From the NCBI RefSeq assembly GCF_014133895.1, contig NC_050734.1, positions 744,001 to 808,000 on the forward strand: a DNA stretch of 64,000 nucleotides. The letters are read 5' to 3'. A program made the translations under genes and the position numbers. The stretch comes from Torulaspora globosa. Lineage: Eukaryota > Ascomycota > Saccharomycetes > Saccharomycetales > Saccharomycetaceae. This document shows positions 8,939 through 18,402 of this stretch, one piece after another. The stretch's first letter is position 1. Every line of letters begins with the position of its first letter. Under the pieces are notes generated by a model. It saw only the letters and a list, made by a program, of their open reading frames with translations. It had not been told where the DNA came from and did not search any database.

Positions 8939-10435
8939 ATGAACGGGCTGTTGAGTAATTTAATCCCATTGGAAATCTGGACTTTGGTCTTAGACAAGCT
9001 GGAAAATGATTCAGTTGAAACGTGTCAATCAATGACTGATCTAATCTATTTTTTCAAGGCCCTCGAAGGCTCAAATATCCCACCTTGTTTTCAGTGTCGA
9101 CTTAAAGATCGGTGGCAGTTTTTAAATTATACTAAGCATGCGGAATGGTCGGAAGTGTTGAAGATTTCGCCATCTTTGAAAGTGCTGGCAGATGATGCCA
9201 ACTTGCTCGCCGAGAGAGCGGATTGTGGGAACGATTTTAGACCAATTTTTATCGTTGATGAACGCACTGACGCGGGACAACTGGATTATAGAGGCACCAA
9301 GAACGTAGATATCATTTTTTGCGGTGATACGTCGGTAATTGGTGATTTTATCGTCTCCTTGTCCTCGCACTGTTCAGGATCTTCAGTTGCACTGATAGTT
9401 GATTGTGAGCCTGGGATTTATTCGGGCAAGAAATTGTTTGGTATCCTGAATGCTGACCTGTTTGCATCGGGCTGGTCTTTTGACAAGGTATGTGTGTCTT
9501 TCCCGTGGGTGAAGGTCTTGGAGTGCAATTACATGGCTTTAGACACATTTATCTATCACGCATTGAGTGGTCGTGAGACATCTAAGCACGGCTGCGAGTT
9601 GTTTAATCGGTTTCTGCACAGTTTCAAGCTGAATTTCCCTCTGCTGGAGCAGATTAAGTTTGTGACGCAGACGACGACAAGAGATGAGACGTGTAATTTC
9701 ATAGACCTTTCCTCGCTGATGCTGAACAAGTTCAAAGATGGAAAAATTCCGCTAATGAATCTATTCAAGGTGCATTCGCTCGAGAATTGGAGCCTCCCGC
9801 ATGTCTCAGAGTTCTCCGGTCATAGATTCAAGTTCGATGAGACGACAATGACCGGCTCCCCCGAAAGGAGAACACTGTCATTGAGGGAAAATCTAAACTT
9901 ACTGCGAGAAATGGCCATTAATGAAACAATTGATGCAACGCCCTACTATCGGCTGAGCCTTTTCCCGCGAAGCGTCAAACATACGAGAATTGTAAACTGG
10001 ATTCCGCTGCAATCGACACCGATAATGATTTTAAAGTCCAAGTCTTTGGAATCGCTGAGCTTGAAGCTAGTGGCATTCGAAAATGCTCCAGCCACTGTGG
10101 TACAGGGTCTTTTTCTACCTAGCTTACGGTGCTTGAATCTCGAGCAAATGGCAGAGCAACAGATCGCATTCGTTCCACCAACTGATAGGCGAGGTTCCAC
10201 AGACATGAGAAGCCATCCTGCTATTATCGAAGCAGAACCATGCGCAAGCTCAATGAACCCGGTTGTGTTCTCGTCTTGGAATCAATTGACCAGCCTGCAC
10301 ATCATTCAGATCAACATGAAATTCAGTCACTACATATTCGATATCCAGAACCTAAAGAAATCGCTGCCGTCAATCAACCTAAAGAAGAGCTTTGAGACGT
10401 TTTTCGATGAGCAACAAAGATTCATAGTAGTATAG
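8939..10435 (+). CDS. BOP2: F-box-like protein, probable Bop2 orthologue
   Basis: A 498-residue protein of unknown function. The N-terminus (about residues 5-45) resembles an F-box (LIPLEIWTLVLDKL), and short leucine-rich segments recur later (SLESLSLKLV, LPSLRCLNLEQM, WNQLTSLHII), so a substrate-adaptor-like protein is plausible. I cannot confirm the family from memory of the sequence. The symbol rests on synteny: in S. cerevisiae PDR8 and BOP2 are a divergent pair between NEJ1 and SEC22, and the same divergent pair lies here between SEC22 and the DDP1-NEJ1 stretch. It ends only 49 bp before DDP1. Confidence 0.55.
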   Translation: MNGLLSNLIPLEIWTLVLDKLENDSVETCQSMTDLIYFFKALEGSNIPPCFQCRLKDRWQFLNYTKHAEWSEVLKISPSLKVLADDANLLAERADCGNDFRPIFIVDERTDAGQLDYRGTKNVDIIFCGDTSVIGDFIVSLSSHCSGSSVALIVDCEPGIYSGKKLFGILNADLFASGWSFDKVCVSFPWVKVLECNYMALDTFIYHALSGRETSKHGCELFNRFLHSFKLNFPLLEQIKFVTQTTTRDETCNFIDLSSLMLNKFKDGKIPLMNLFKVHSLENWSLPHVSEFSGHRFKFDETTMTGSPERRTLSLRENLNLLREMAINETIDATPYYRLSLFPRSVKHTRIVNWIPLQSTPIMILKSKSLESLSLKLVAFENAPATVVQGLFLPSLRCLNLEQMAEQQIAFVPPTDRRGSTDMRSHPAIIEAEPCASSMNPVVFSSWNQLTSLHIIQINMKFSHYIFDIQNLKKSLPSINLKKSFETFFDEQQRFIVV

Positions 10436-10469
10436 CACATTGCTTCCTAGAGTATATAAGAGTTGCTAA

Positions 10470-11063
<594 letters not shown>

Positions 11064-11113
11064 TTCTACATATGCTGTCTATATTCTCTGCGGTTTCTGT
11101 CTGAGGTCAGCCC

Positions 11114-12034
11114 TCACTTGGCGCCGCCGCCCAGGAAACCAGCCATCATATCCTGCAGGAAATTAGTTTGTCTTCTGGCAACGATCCCAAAGTATTCCTG
11201 GCCCAAAAACTCCAGCTCGTTGGCGTATTTGCTTGTCGATCCAGCGTAATGCTCTTTCAGATTGGTGAATAGGTCCACGTTCTTCGTCTGACATGTTAGC
11301 AACAACAATTGCAGAAAGTTGAGGTCGGAATAATCGTGGAAGTAGAACATCTTGAACCCGTTTTTGTCAATAATATCCACCTTTGGCGAATGCTTCTCGA
11401 TCAACAACTGCAGGAACTTGTCTCTGGCTTCATACGCATATGATACGTTCGAGATAAAGAGGTAGTTAAGGATCGGCCTGCTAAAGAAGTCTGCCACGTT
11501 CTCCACGTCATCCTCTTGACAAAACCAGTCCCAAAGCAGATTGATGTACTTGTTGACAGAATCGTGTGTGCCGAAGATCAGATACCTCTCGGCCTCGTAA
11601 GTGTATCCGCCCTCAATCAATACAGACCCGATGGCATTGTGTAGATAGGGATCCCCAAACTTGTATTCGCCGTATTTCACCGACCAATTGTTCATCCCTG
11701 TGACAACATCCTTGACATTCGGCTCTTGCGGGTCAATCGCTACCAATAGCTGGACCAAACGTGAGACAGAGACATCAGTAACTTCAATTTCTGCAATGTC
11801 GTACACTTCCAGCAGATAAAACACCAAATCTGTGCCGGATCCGCCTTGTTTAGCGGTCAGGAAAGCCTGAGCACCGTGGGAGATCAACTCTATGGCATCC
11901 TGGTACGATTTGCTCCTCACATATCTGTTGGCTATCGTCCTCAACGTCTGGTGAGCTTCGTAATAATCGCCAGCCTTGATCTTGGCTTCGAACCGTTGTA
12001 ATGTTTTCGCCAATTTGGCATTCACGCCACTCAT
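11114..12034 (-). CDS. GET4: GET pathway component Get4
   Basis: Get4 is an alpha-solenoid (TPR-like) protein that, with Get5, bridges Sgt2 and Get3 to deliver tail-anchored proteins to the ER. The 306 residues compare with 312 in S. cerevisiae. The N-terminal helices ([27 protein letters not shown]) and the conserved central segment [11 protein letters not shown] are visible. It is convergent with DDP1, 50 bp apart, and divergent from SEY1 as in the S. cerevisiae YOR163-YOR165 order. The C-terminal tail is short and Gly-rich (GGGAK). Confidence 0.95.
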   Translation of the reverse strand: MSGVNAKLAKTLQRFEAKIKAGDYYEAHQTLRTIANRYVRSKSYQDAIELISHGAQAFLTAKQGGSGTDLVFYLLEVYDIAEIEVTDVSVSRLVQLLVAIDPQEPNVKDVVTGMNNWSVKYGEYKFGDPYLHNAIGSVLIEGGYTYEAERYLIFGTHDSVNKYINLLWDWFCQEDDVENVADFFSRPILNYLFISNVSYAYEARDKFLQLLIEKHSPKVDIIDKNGFKMFYFHDYSDLNFLQLLLLTCQTKNVDLFTNLKEHYAGSTSKYANELEFLGQEYFGIVARRQTNFLQDMMAGFLGGGAK

Positions 12035-12219
12035 ATTGACCCAATCTGGCTTCCAAGGAGCTTTGATGGGTTCGTGAATGCGAAGGTTAATGGTACTTAC
12101 ATGTTTTTTCGTTTATTATTTAACGAGGTTAACTACAAAGTTCCAAGATAATACAAGCTTTGTCCACAAAACACTTCCTTAGACGATTGGGACTCTCAAA
12201 CCCGGGAAAGTATCGTAAG

Positions 12220-14559
12220 ATGGGCGAGTCTGATGGCACTCAACAAGCCATTCAACTAATTGATGAGCAAAAGCGATTTCATGCTGATGTCTTGGCGCAT
12301 TTCAAGGAGTGGATAGGCCACCGTGACGTTGGATTGAACTACCATGTTATTGCTGTGTTTGGATCCCAATCTAGTGGTAAATCGACTTTGTTGAATACCC
12401 TCTTCAATACCTCATTCGATACTATGGATGCTCAGTTCAGAAGGCAGCAAACCACCAAGGGTATATGGTTGGCTCACACAAATCATGTCAATACCGTGAC
12501 GGAGTCAACGGCCAAGGGCTCTGATCTGTTTGTATTAGATGTTGAAGGCTCTGACGGCGCCGAGAGAGGCGAAGATCAGGATTTTGAACGTAAGGCTGCG
12601 TTGTTCGCCATTGCGGTCTCCGAAGTATTGATCGTCAACATGTGGGAGCAGCAAATCGGGCTTTACCAAGGTAATAATATGGCTCTTTTGAAGACCGTTT
12701 TCGAAGTTAACCTATCTTTATTTGGCAAGAACAGAAATGGCCATAAAGTGCTGCTGTTGTTTGTGATTAGAGATCATGTCGGTTTAACACCTATGAGCAG
12801 CCTGAGTGAATCGCTGGTTTCAGAGTTGGAGAAAATTTGGTCGGAATTAAGCAAACCTACAGAATGTAGCGAAGCCTTGCTCACTGATTTTTTCGATCTT
12901 GAGTTTGTGGGGCTGGCACACAAACTCCTACAGCCAAAAGAGTTTGAAAACGACGTGAGAGCTTTGGGAGATCATTTCGTTTTTGAGAACCGTTCTTCAT
13001 ACTATTTCAAACCTGCATATCATCATCGTTTGCCTTTGGAAGGATGGACCATTTACTCGCAGAACTGCTGGGAACAGATCGAGAACAATAAGGACTTGGA
13101 CCTCCCAACTCAACAGATACTCGTCTCACGATTTAAGACAGAAGAAATTGCGGATGAGGCGCTTAAAAACTTTTCTGCAAATTATCATGAGAGCATTGAG
13201 CCCATGATTGACGACAAGGACAAACTGATTCGTGCTATGAAAAAGCTCAGAGAAAGCTGCTTAGATGAATATGACAGACAAGCCTCCAGATACCTCGAGA
13301 CTGAATATCTGGAGAAAAGACAAGGACTGCAGAAAAATATGGTCAGTAAATTCACAGCAACGGTCGGAGAGTTTTTGACTAACTTCTCGAACTCTCTGTT
13401 GAAGGCCACTAGAGCTGCTATTGAAGACAAAAATAGCAATAAAAGCTTTGCGGAGAGATCTGAAGCTTCCCAATTGAGTACCAAAGAGAAGTTTGCTGGA
13501 GTTGTCGAAGAATTTAGTAAGGAAGAGTTCATTAGCTCACCTGGGGAACTGACCTGTGATTTTGAAAACGATCTGCTGAAAGAAGTTGAGGAACTACGGG
13601 AGAAAGAAATAACCGCAATAATGACTCGGGCTAAGAAAACCATTACCTTGACAATAAAGGACACGACGATTAGCCTTCTTTCTCACCCTGAGCTCGATGT
13701 ATGGGACAAAGTTATGGAAATGTTTGAGAGTACGATCAAAGAATCTATTCACAAGTTTATGGAAGACAACGGAGAGTACAACTTCCGAGTTGGATTATCT
13801 AGCGAACAAAATGACAAGCTTGTTCGGCAGATATACCATACTGGGTGGCATTTACTGAATGTAACAGTTCATGACTATTTGAAAGAAGATACTGTAGTCG
13901 GAATCTTGAGAGACAGGTTCGAATCAAAATTCAGGTATGATGACAGCGGTTCGCCAAGGCTGTGGAAGAGTGAAGAAGAAATTGATCAGGCGTTTCGGGT
14001 GGCAAAGGGGCACGCTCTTGAAGTTTTAGGCGTGCTTTCACTCGCGGCAACTTCCGACAATGTCGAGATCATTGCTAAATTTGACGATTGTGAAGATGAA
14101 GAAGACGAATTCTACAAAGATGACGTAGGCATATACCATTCGAAAAGGTTTGCTCATATTCTGAATGAAATTCAAAAGGAAAAGGTCTTACAACAGTTCC
14201 GAAGACAAATCAACGTCACTGTCCTGGATAGTAAAAGATCAATTCTAAAATCAACCACTTCTATTCCCGTCTGGATTTACGTTATTATCGTTATCTTAGG
14301 TTGGAATGAGTTCATGATGATCATCCGCAACCCATTGTTCGTCACTTTGACGTTAATCCTAGCTGTCGGTTTCTACTTCGTGAACAAGTTCGGGCTGTGG
14401 GGTCCAGTATACAGTGTTGCACAATCTGCAGTTGGGGAAACGAGAAACACAATAAAGGAAAAGCTGAGAAGTCTTGTTCTTGATGAACACGAACGAAAGC
14501 CAGTTGCGGTTGCCGAATCGCTTGAAATGAAAGACATGTCAAAGAATAATGAGCTGTGA
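12220..14559 (+). CDS. SEY1: Dynamin-like ER membrane-fusion GTPase Sey1 (atlastin analogue)
   Basis: Sey1 mediates homotypic fusion of ER tubules. I start at the ATG at 12220 (779 residues; S. cerevisiae 776); the open frame continues 20 codons upstream only from a non-ATG codon. The GTPase domain has the P-loop GSQSSGKST (48-56), the switch segment QQTTKG, the G3 motif DVEGSDG, and G4 RDH. A long helical bundle follows, then two closely spaced membrane segments (~685-735, IPVWIYVIIVILGW and PLFVTLTLILAVGFYF), and a short cytosolic tail. Divergent from GET4. Confidence 0.97.
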   Translation: MGESDGTQQAIQLIDEQKRFHADVLAHFKEWIGHRDVGLNYHVIAVFGSQSSGKSTLLNTLFNTSFDTMDAQFRRQQTTKGIWLAHTNHVNTVTESTAKGSDLFVLDVEGSDGAERGEDQDFERKAALFAIAVSEVLIVNMWEQQIGLYQGNNMALLKTVFEVNLSLFGKNRNGHKVLLLFVIRDHVGLTPMSSLSESLVSELEKIWSELSKPTECSEALLTDFFDLEFVGLAHKLLQPKEFENDVRALGDHFVFENRSSYYFKPAYHHRLPLEGWTIYSQNCWEQIENNKDLDLPTQQILVSRFKTEEIADEALKNFSANYHESIEPMIDDKDKLIRAMKKLRESCLDEYDRQASRYLETEYLEKRQGLQKNMVSKFTATVGEFLTNFSNSLLKATRAAIEDKNSNKSFAERSEASQLSTKEKFAGVVEEFSKEEFISSPGELTCDFENDLLKEVEELREKEITAIMTRAKKTITLTIKDTTISLLSHPELDVWDKVMEMFESTIKESIHKFMEDNGEYNFRVGLSSEQNDKLVRQIYHTGWHLLNVTVHDYLKEDTVVGILRDRFESKFRYDDSGSPRLWKSEEEIDQAFRVAKGHALEVLGVLSLAATSDNVEIIAKFDDCEDEEDEFYKDDVGIYHSKRFAHILNEIQKEKVLQQFRRQINVTVLDSKRSILKSTTSIPVWIYVIIVILGWNEFMMIIRNPLFVTLTLILAVGFYFVNKFGLWGPVYSVAQSAVGETRNTIKEKLRSLVLDEHERKPVAVAESLEMKDMSKNNEL

Positions 14560-14705
14560 GCTCTATGTAGCCTTGAGCATCGCTCAAGTTTCTGAATTTC
14601 CTACATATAAATACCTATATTTGTATGTGCATGTGTATCATTAGCGATGTGATGTGAGCATTCCAACGTTGTTCAATTAGGTCAAGAAATATATACGTCA
14701 AGTTC

Positions 14706-15698
14706 ATGGAATTGGAAGCATTACGTCCATTGCTACTTGCGAAAGATGTCAATCTAGACTGGTTACGTTCCAAAGTGAACAACCAGGACTGCCTTTACTG
14801 TCGGTTGATCATACCATCAGATACTCTCCTGTTCTGCTTTGTACCTTTATTGGATAAGCAACCATACGTTGCCCTGCTGAGAGCGCAGGATTTGGAAGAA
14901 CAAAGCCGCAATCAAGGGTTCTTGGAGAGCTCCATAGATCAAATCCTTGCCGCTCTACGTGAACAGGCATTCAACCCACCATCAGCCCTGTCTTTTCGAA
15001 AAGACGATGGGATGATGGAAATTTCAATCAATCTTTCGACAGCATTGAAGCTATCATTGAAGGCTACTATTGTGGATAACGATCCCTCTCTTTCGTCAAT
15101 CATACTTAGACGATTACTTGACGACATATTAGCCGGTAGCTATTTGTTAGAAAGGTTACTATCCAGCAGAACGAAGCTGCTGGACTCAAAGGATAGAGCA
15201 ATTGAGTTCTTAAAGGAGAACTTAGAAGAGCTAGGCGATAAACAGACTCTGAATAGATGGGCCCCCGAGGGCTCCATGAATTATCAATCACTACAGAAGT
15301 ATGATGAAGATGAAGTAAAATATGCAACATTCGCTAGGATAAATGAAACTGCTAGCGACGAGGGTCCATCGGAAGATGCTGAAACTGCTGACCTTGTATT
15401 AACGTTGAGAAGGGAGATGAAGCAGTACAAGATGTCGTGGTCCAAGCGCTCTACGAAGAAAACAGCGGCCAAAATGCCTTCCGATTTTGCGCCTCCCTTG
15501 CAGCTCGATGCAGAGCAAGTCAAGTCCGACTGGGAAAAAGGTGAGGCATCAGTCAAATTGGAGGAACCGCCTTCGTTAGTTAAAGAGGAATCACCAGTCG
15601 CAGGAGAGAGTGCGAGCTCGGGCAGAGAAAGTTCTAAGTCACCAAGTAAGAAACGTAAATTTAGAAGGGTCAAAATTACGAAGCAATCATCTGTTTGA
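14706..15698 (+). CDS. NEJ1: Non-homologous end-joining factor Nej1 (XLF-like)
   Basis: Nej1 binds Lif1-Dnl4 ligase and is required for end joining; in S. cerevisiae it is repressed by a1-alpha2 in diploids. The 330-residue protein (342 in S. cerevisiae) has the XLF-type beta-rich head and helical stalk, the conserved RWAPEGSMNYQSLQ segment at about 180, an acidic low-complexity region and a basic C-terminal KKRKFRRVKI motif that serves as nuclear localisation and Lif1-interaction end. This family is divergent, so the C-terminal motif and synteny with YLR265C carry weight. The stop lies 3 bp from the stop of SWT1 on the opposite strand. Confidence 0.9.
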   Translation: MELEALRPLLLAKDVNLDWLRSKVNNQDCLYCRLIIPSDTLLFCFVPLLDKQPYVALLRAQDLEEQSRNQGFLESSIDQILAALREQAFNPPSALSFRKDDGMMEISINLSTALKLSLKATIVDNDPSLSSIILRRLLDDILAGSYLLERLLSSRTKLLDSKDRAIEFLKENLEELGDKQTLNRWAPEGSMNYQSLQKYDEDEVKYATFARINETASDEGPSEDAETADLVLTLRREMKQYKMSWSKRSTKKTAAKMPSDFAPPLQLDAEQVKSDWEKGEASVKLEEPPSLVKEESPVAGESASSGRESSKSPSKKRKFRRVKITKQSSV

Positions 15699-15701
15699 GT
15701 G

Positions 15702-16991
15702 TTAGTGATATCCATGGATAAGACCTGTCCATTGCTGTACCATATTGTGCATATTGGCGACGTCAGCTTGGTTTCTTTTTAGGTAAAGAATATTCAAAAT
15801 CTCTTCCCAGGACTTAAAAAAATTCTTCAAGCAACCGATGTCCGTCGGACTTGCTGTGAGGGCAGTCGGGAAGTTCCTCCAGTCATTTTTCTTGATTTTG
15901 CAGCCCTCAAAATATTCTGCGAATACGGAGACCCAAAATCTGTCAATGCATTTCGTTACTGATTTCAGATCAAGCAGTGTGCCTGGTTGGAAGCCTATCA
16001 AATCAATGTCATCACCGTACTCATTGGCTAAAACGTGACACACTGCTTCGATCACGGCCGCTGTGATTTCTCTGTATATCTTTGCTGCAACATCTGTAGA
16101 ATTGATACCGGGCTCTTCCGTACCGATCATCTGTTCATCCAGCGCCGGACAGGCACCATAGAGGGACAAGTTCTCATTGAGTGTCATTGAAGCAATTAGC
16201 TGAGCCGTCATGCCATTTCTGAAAGATACAGTCAGAATCTCCTCCGTGAGAGCTTTCATGCACAGATTCTTATCGTTAGACAAAAGTACTACGAAGCAAT
16301 TTAGCTTTTCCTTGAAAAAGAGACAACAATCAAGTATAGCATCGTCTTTGATAGAGTTTGGATTTATCGTTTGTCGCAATTTCTGTCCCATAACTCCTGA
16401 GTCCATGTTAGCAAAGTGACTGTATATCCAGTCGTTAGCCAACCGTGCTAGAAATCCAATGGCCTCAGTATTATCGTCAACCTTCATCATCTTCGAAGAG
16501 TTTTTCAGCCCATCGAGTTCTCGTATTGCAGCGTTGGGAATTACAATCTGGTGATGAAACGATGAAGCCAACTGCCTCAAGGCCTCCAAAGTAGACAAAT
16601 GGGATATTAGAAAATTCGTATCGGCAACAAAAATGCTCTTGACCTTAGTAGGCATCATGGCAGGTATTTCGAGGTCTAAAGCGTCTCTTGTAACTGAAGA
16701 GTCTGCATCTTCCGAAGTACTGCGCCTTCGTTGTGACAGTATATTTGACACTAGCTGAATCTCATCTTCATCCTCCATTTCTAGCATCGGGAAGTCCTCA
16801 TCACCGCGGCCAAATTCATTAGTTCTCGATAGCATCAAATTCTCGATGTCACTGACTGTATATTTTCCATTATTCGGCCTGTTCGCGATTTCCTTGATGG
16901 ATTTCGATATCTTCGGTATTATACGACCATTTGCTCCACCTTTTACCGAAACTTTATCCTCATCATTCGCATAGATTGATGGTAGTCCCAT
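15702..16991 (-). CDS. SWT1: PIN-domain RNA endonuclease Swt1
   Basis: Swt1 is a nuclear-pore-associated endoribonuclease that takes part in quality control of mRNPs. The 429-residue protein has a PIN domain from about 117: VADTNFLISHL with the first catalytic Asp at 124, then RELDGLK (Glu 158), KDDAILDCC and LSNDKNLC with further acidic residues, so the active site looks complete. The N-terminus is a low-complexity acidic linker and the C-terminus (~310-429) is a helical HEPN-like region. Position next to RPS28 matches YOR166C beside YOR167C. Confidence 0.95.
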   Translation of the reverse strand: MGLPSIYANDEDKVSVKGGANGRIIPKISKSIKEIANRPNNGKYTVSDIENLMLSRTNEFGRGDEDFPMLEMEDEDEIQLVSNILSQRRRSTSEDADSSVTRDALDLEIPAMMPTKVKSIFVADTNFLISHLSTLEALRQLASSFHHQIVIPNAAIRELDGLKNSSKMMKVDDNTEAIGFLARLANDWIYSHFANMDSGVMGQKLRQTINPNSIKDDAILDCCLFFKEKLNCFVVLLSNDKNLCMKALTEEILTVSFRNGMTAQLIASMTLNENLSLYGACPALDEQMIGTEEPGINSTDVAAKIYREITAAVIEAVCHVLANEYGDDIDLIGFQPGTLLDLKSVTKCIDRFWVSVFAEYFEGCKIKKNDWRNFPTALTASPTDIGCLKNFFKSWEEILNILYLKRNQADVANMHNMVQQWTGLIHGYH

Positions 16992-17068
16992 ACTAGAGAC
17001 CTTTCAGGCCTTTGCGTCAACTCTTCATCAGAGAGTTGTAGCTATGCAAGAGCCTTCATAGTTATCAT

Positions 17069-17107
17069 TTAGGGTTACCCGCGCTTAGAGAATTTGCCGT
17101 CACGTGA
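17069..17107. promoter_or_regulatory. Tbf1-type, Reb1 and Cbf1 sites in a cluster
   Basis: TTAGGG (17069-17074) directly followed by TTACCCG (17075-17081) and then TCACGTGA (17100-17107), 78-116 bp upstream of SWT1. All three are general-regulatory-factor type sites. Confidence 0.55.
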
Positions 17108-17263
17108 TACATTCACAAAAGTCGCCCTTCCCGCGTTTTAATCAGCACCTATGTCTAGCCATTGCAGCTATCTAGTTTGTTGGCTGCTTAAATCGATAGT
17201 TCTTGCTCCGTGTACTTTGCCGGTCGTCTTGCTCATTTAATGGTCATTTTGTACGTCATAATA

Positions 17264-17271
17264 TCACGTGA
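17264..17271. promoter_or_regulatory. Cbf1-type E-box TCACGTGA
   Basis: Second perfect palindromic copy upstream of SWT1, 157 bp from the first. Confidence 0.5.
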
Positions 17272-17324
17272 AATAGTGAATTTTTTTTTCAAATTCAAGT
17301 TTTGCGACGTTTCGCGAGGTCATT

Positions 17325-17334
17325 TAGCCGCCGA
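17325..17334 (+). promoter_or_regulatory. URS1 (Ume6-type) TAGCCGCCGA
   Basis: Perfect 10-bp match to the S. cerevisiae URS1 consensus, 334 bp upstream of SWT1. Confidence 0.55.
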
Positions 17335-17654
17335 GCTCACGTTCGACAAAGGTGACTTGCTTTTTGGATGGTTTATGGGTCTTGCGAAAAATTAGGCATA
17401 AAAATCCGTCCACCGCACCTTAGAAAAGAGGCTAACAGTCCCTCAAATCGTGAAGACTCCAAGAACAGTGTAAGTTGAACAGTTAAGATTAGTAAATATA
17501 TATTATAACATACGCTCTATTTAGTGGATCGAATGATGACAGTAAAGTCGATTGCCTTGAAACAGTAATACCAGTGGATCTTCACAAATTTTCAGAACCT
17601 CCTCCTTTCAACCAATTACAGCCGTCATTAGCAAGCACGAAATTGTAGACAATG

Positions 17655-17669
17655 CGATGACTCTCATCG
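17655..17669. other. Small perfect stem-loop in RPS28 3' region
   Basis: CGATGA and TCATCG pair perfectly around a 3-nt loop, about 310 nt downstream of the RPS28 stop codon. S. cerevisiae RPS28B has an unusually long 3' UTR with a regulatory hairpin bound by Rps28 and Edc3; whether this is the counterpart is inference. Confidence 0.3.
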
Positions 17670-17978
17670 TTAAAAGCAGTTTAAAACACTCTCCGTCGAG
17701 ACCAGAAAAAGTTAGATGACTTCTATCACTAAACTTATCTCGAAGAGAACTGCTCTCCGGACATAATCAACTATTTCCATCCGCACTTTCGGCAGTAATC
17801 CATGTGGGCTGACACCATGTTCTCCTCAACCAACTGTAGCAAACAGAGACAAAGCCAAACTTCTTTCACAGTATCATTGAGTCACAAATAGCAATAGCAT
17901 ATGTATAATCTTTTTTTTCGGTTTTAGATGTAATTATTCATAAGGAAATAAAAAAAATGAAAGCAATTTCCTCAGAAC

Positions 17979-18182
17979 CTAACGCAAACGACGAGCTTCA
18001 CGTTCGGATTCCATCAAGACCAAAACATCGTTCTCTCTGACTGGACCCTTGACGTTTCTGACAATGGTACGGGAAGTGTCGTCCAAGAACTCAACACGGA
18101 CTTGAGTGACACCACCACGAGAACCAGTACGGCCCAAAACTTTGATGACTTTAGCTAGAGTAACTGGGGTCTTGGAGTCCAT
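17979..18182 (-). CDS. RPS28: 40S ribosomal protein S28 (eS28)
   Basis: A 67-residue ribosomal protein with the complete eS28 sequence pattern ([38 protein letters not shown]), matching yeast Rps28 over its full length. Start is the ATG at 18182; the frame is open for 25 more codons upstream but only from a non-ATG codon. S. cerevisiae keeps two ohnologs, RPS28A (YOR167C) and RPS28B (YLR264W); here a single gene lies between SWT1 and RED1, combining both neighbourhoods. No intron. A Reb1 site CGGGTAA (18371-18377) and an inverted GGCGAT/ATCGCC lie in the short upstream region. Confidence 0.98.
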   Translation of the reverse strand: MDSKTPVTLAKVIKVLGRTGSRGGVTQVRVEFLDDTSRTIVRNVKGPVRENDVLVLMESEREARRLR

Positions 18183-18370
18183 TTTCAATTGCTTGTGGAT
18201 TTCTGTTGATATCAGAACTAACTTCAGAAAAGAGTAGACGAAGTTAGGCAAGACCACAATTAAATGGTGAAAAGTACTGATGGATTTTTTTTTTCACGGG
18301 CGATGCGAGTCGTCGTTGGCAATCGCCAAGTGAAAACTTTTTTTGCGTGGTTATTCGATACGAACGATGT

Positions 18371-18377
18371 CGGGTAA
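18371..18377 (-). promoter_or_regulatory. Reb1-type site
   Basis: CGGGTAA (TTACCCG on the - strand), 189 bp upstream of RPS28, near the RED1 3' end. Confidence 0.45.
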
Positions 18378-18402
18378 CCGTGACAAGATCTTGATCTGGC
18401 AA

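Larger units (their letters stand above)
16992..17978. promoter_or_regulatory. SWT1 promoter and RPS28 3' region
   Basis: A 987-bp spacer with no recognisable gene. The SWT1-proximal part has TTAGGG (17069-17074) abutting a Reb1 site TTACCCG (17075-17081), TCACGTGA at 17100-17107 and again at 17264-17271, and a perfect URS1 at 17325-17334. The part downstream of RPS28 includes a CGATGA-CTC-TCATCG stem-loop (17655-17669). Confidence 0.6.

Noticed and set aside
18183..18257. 25-codon N-terminal extension of RPS28
   Set aside because: It begins at a GTG codon and the 67-residue form is full length for eS28.
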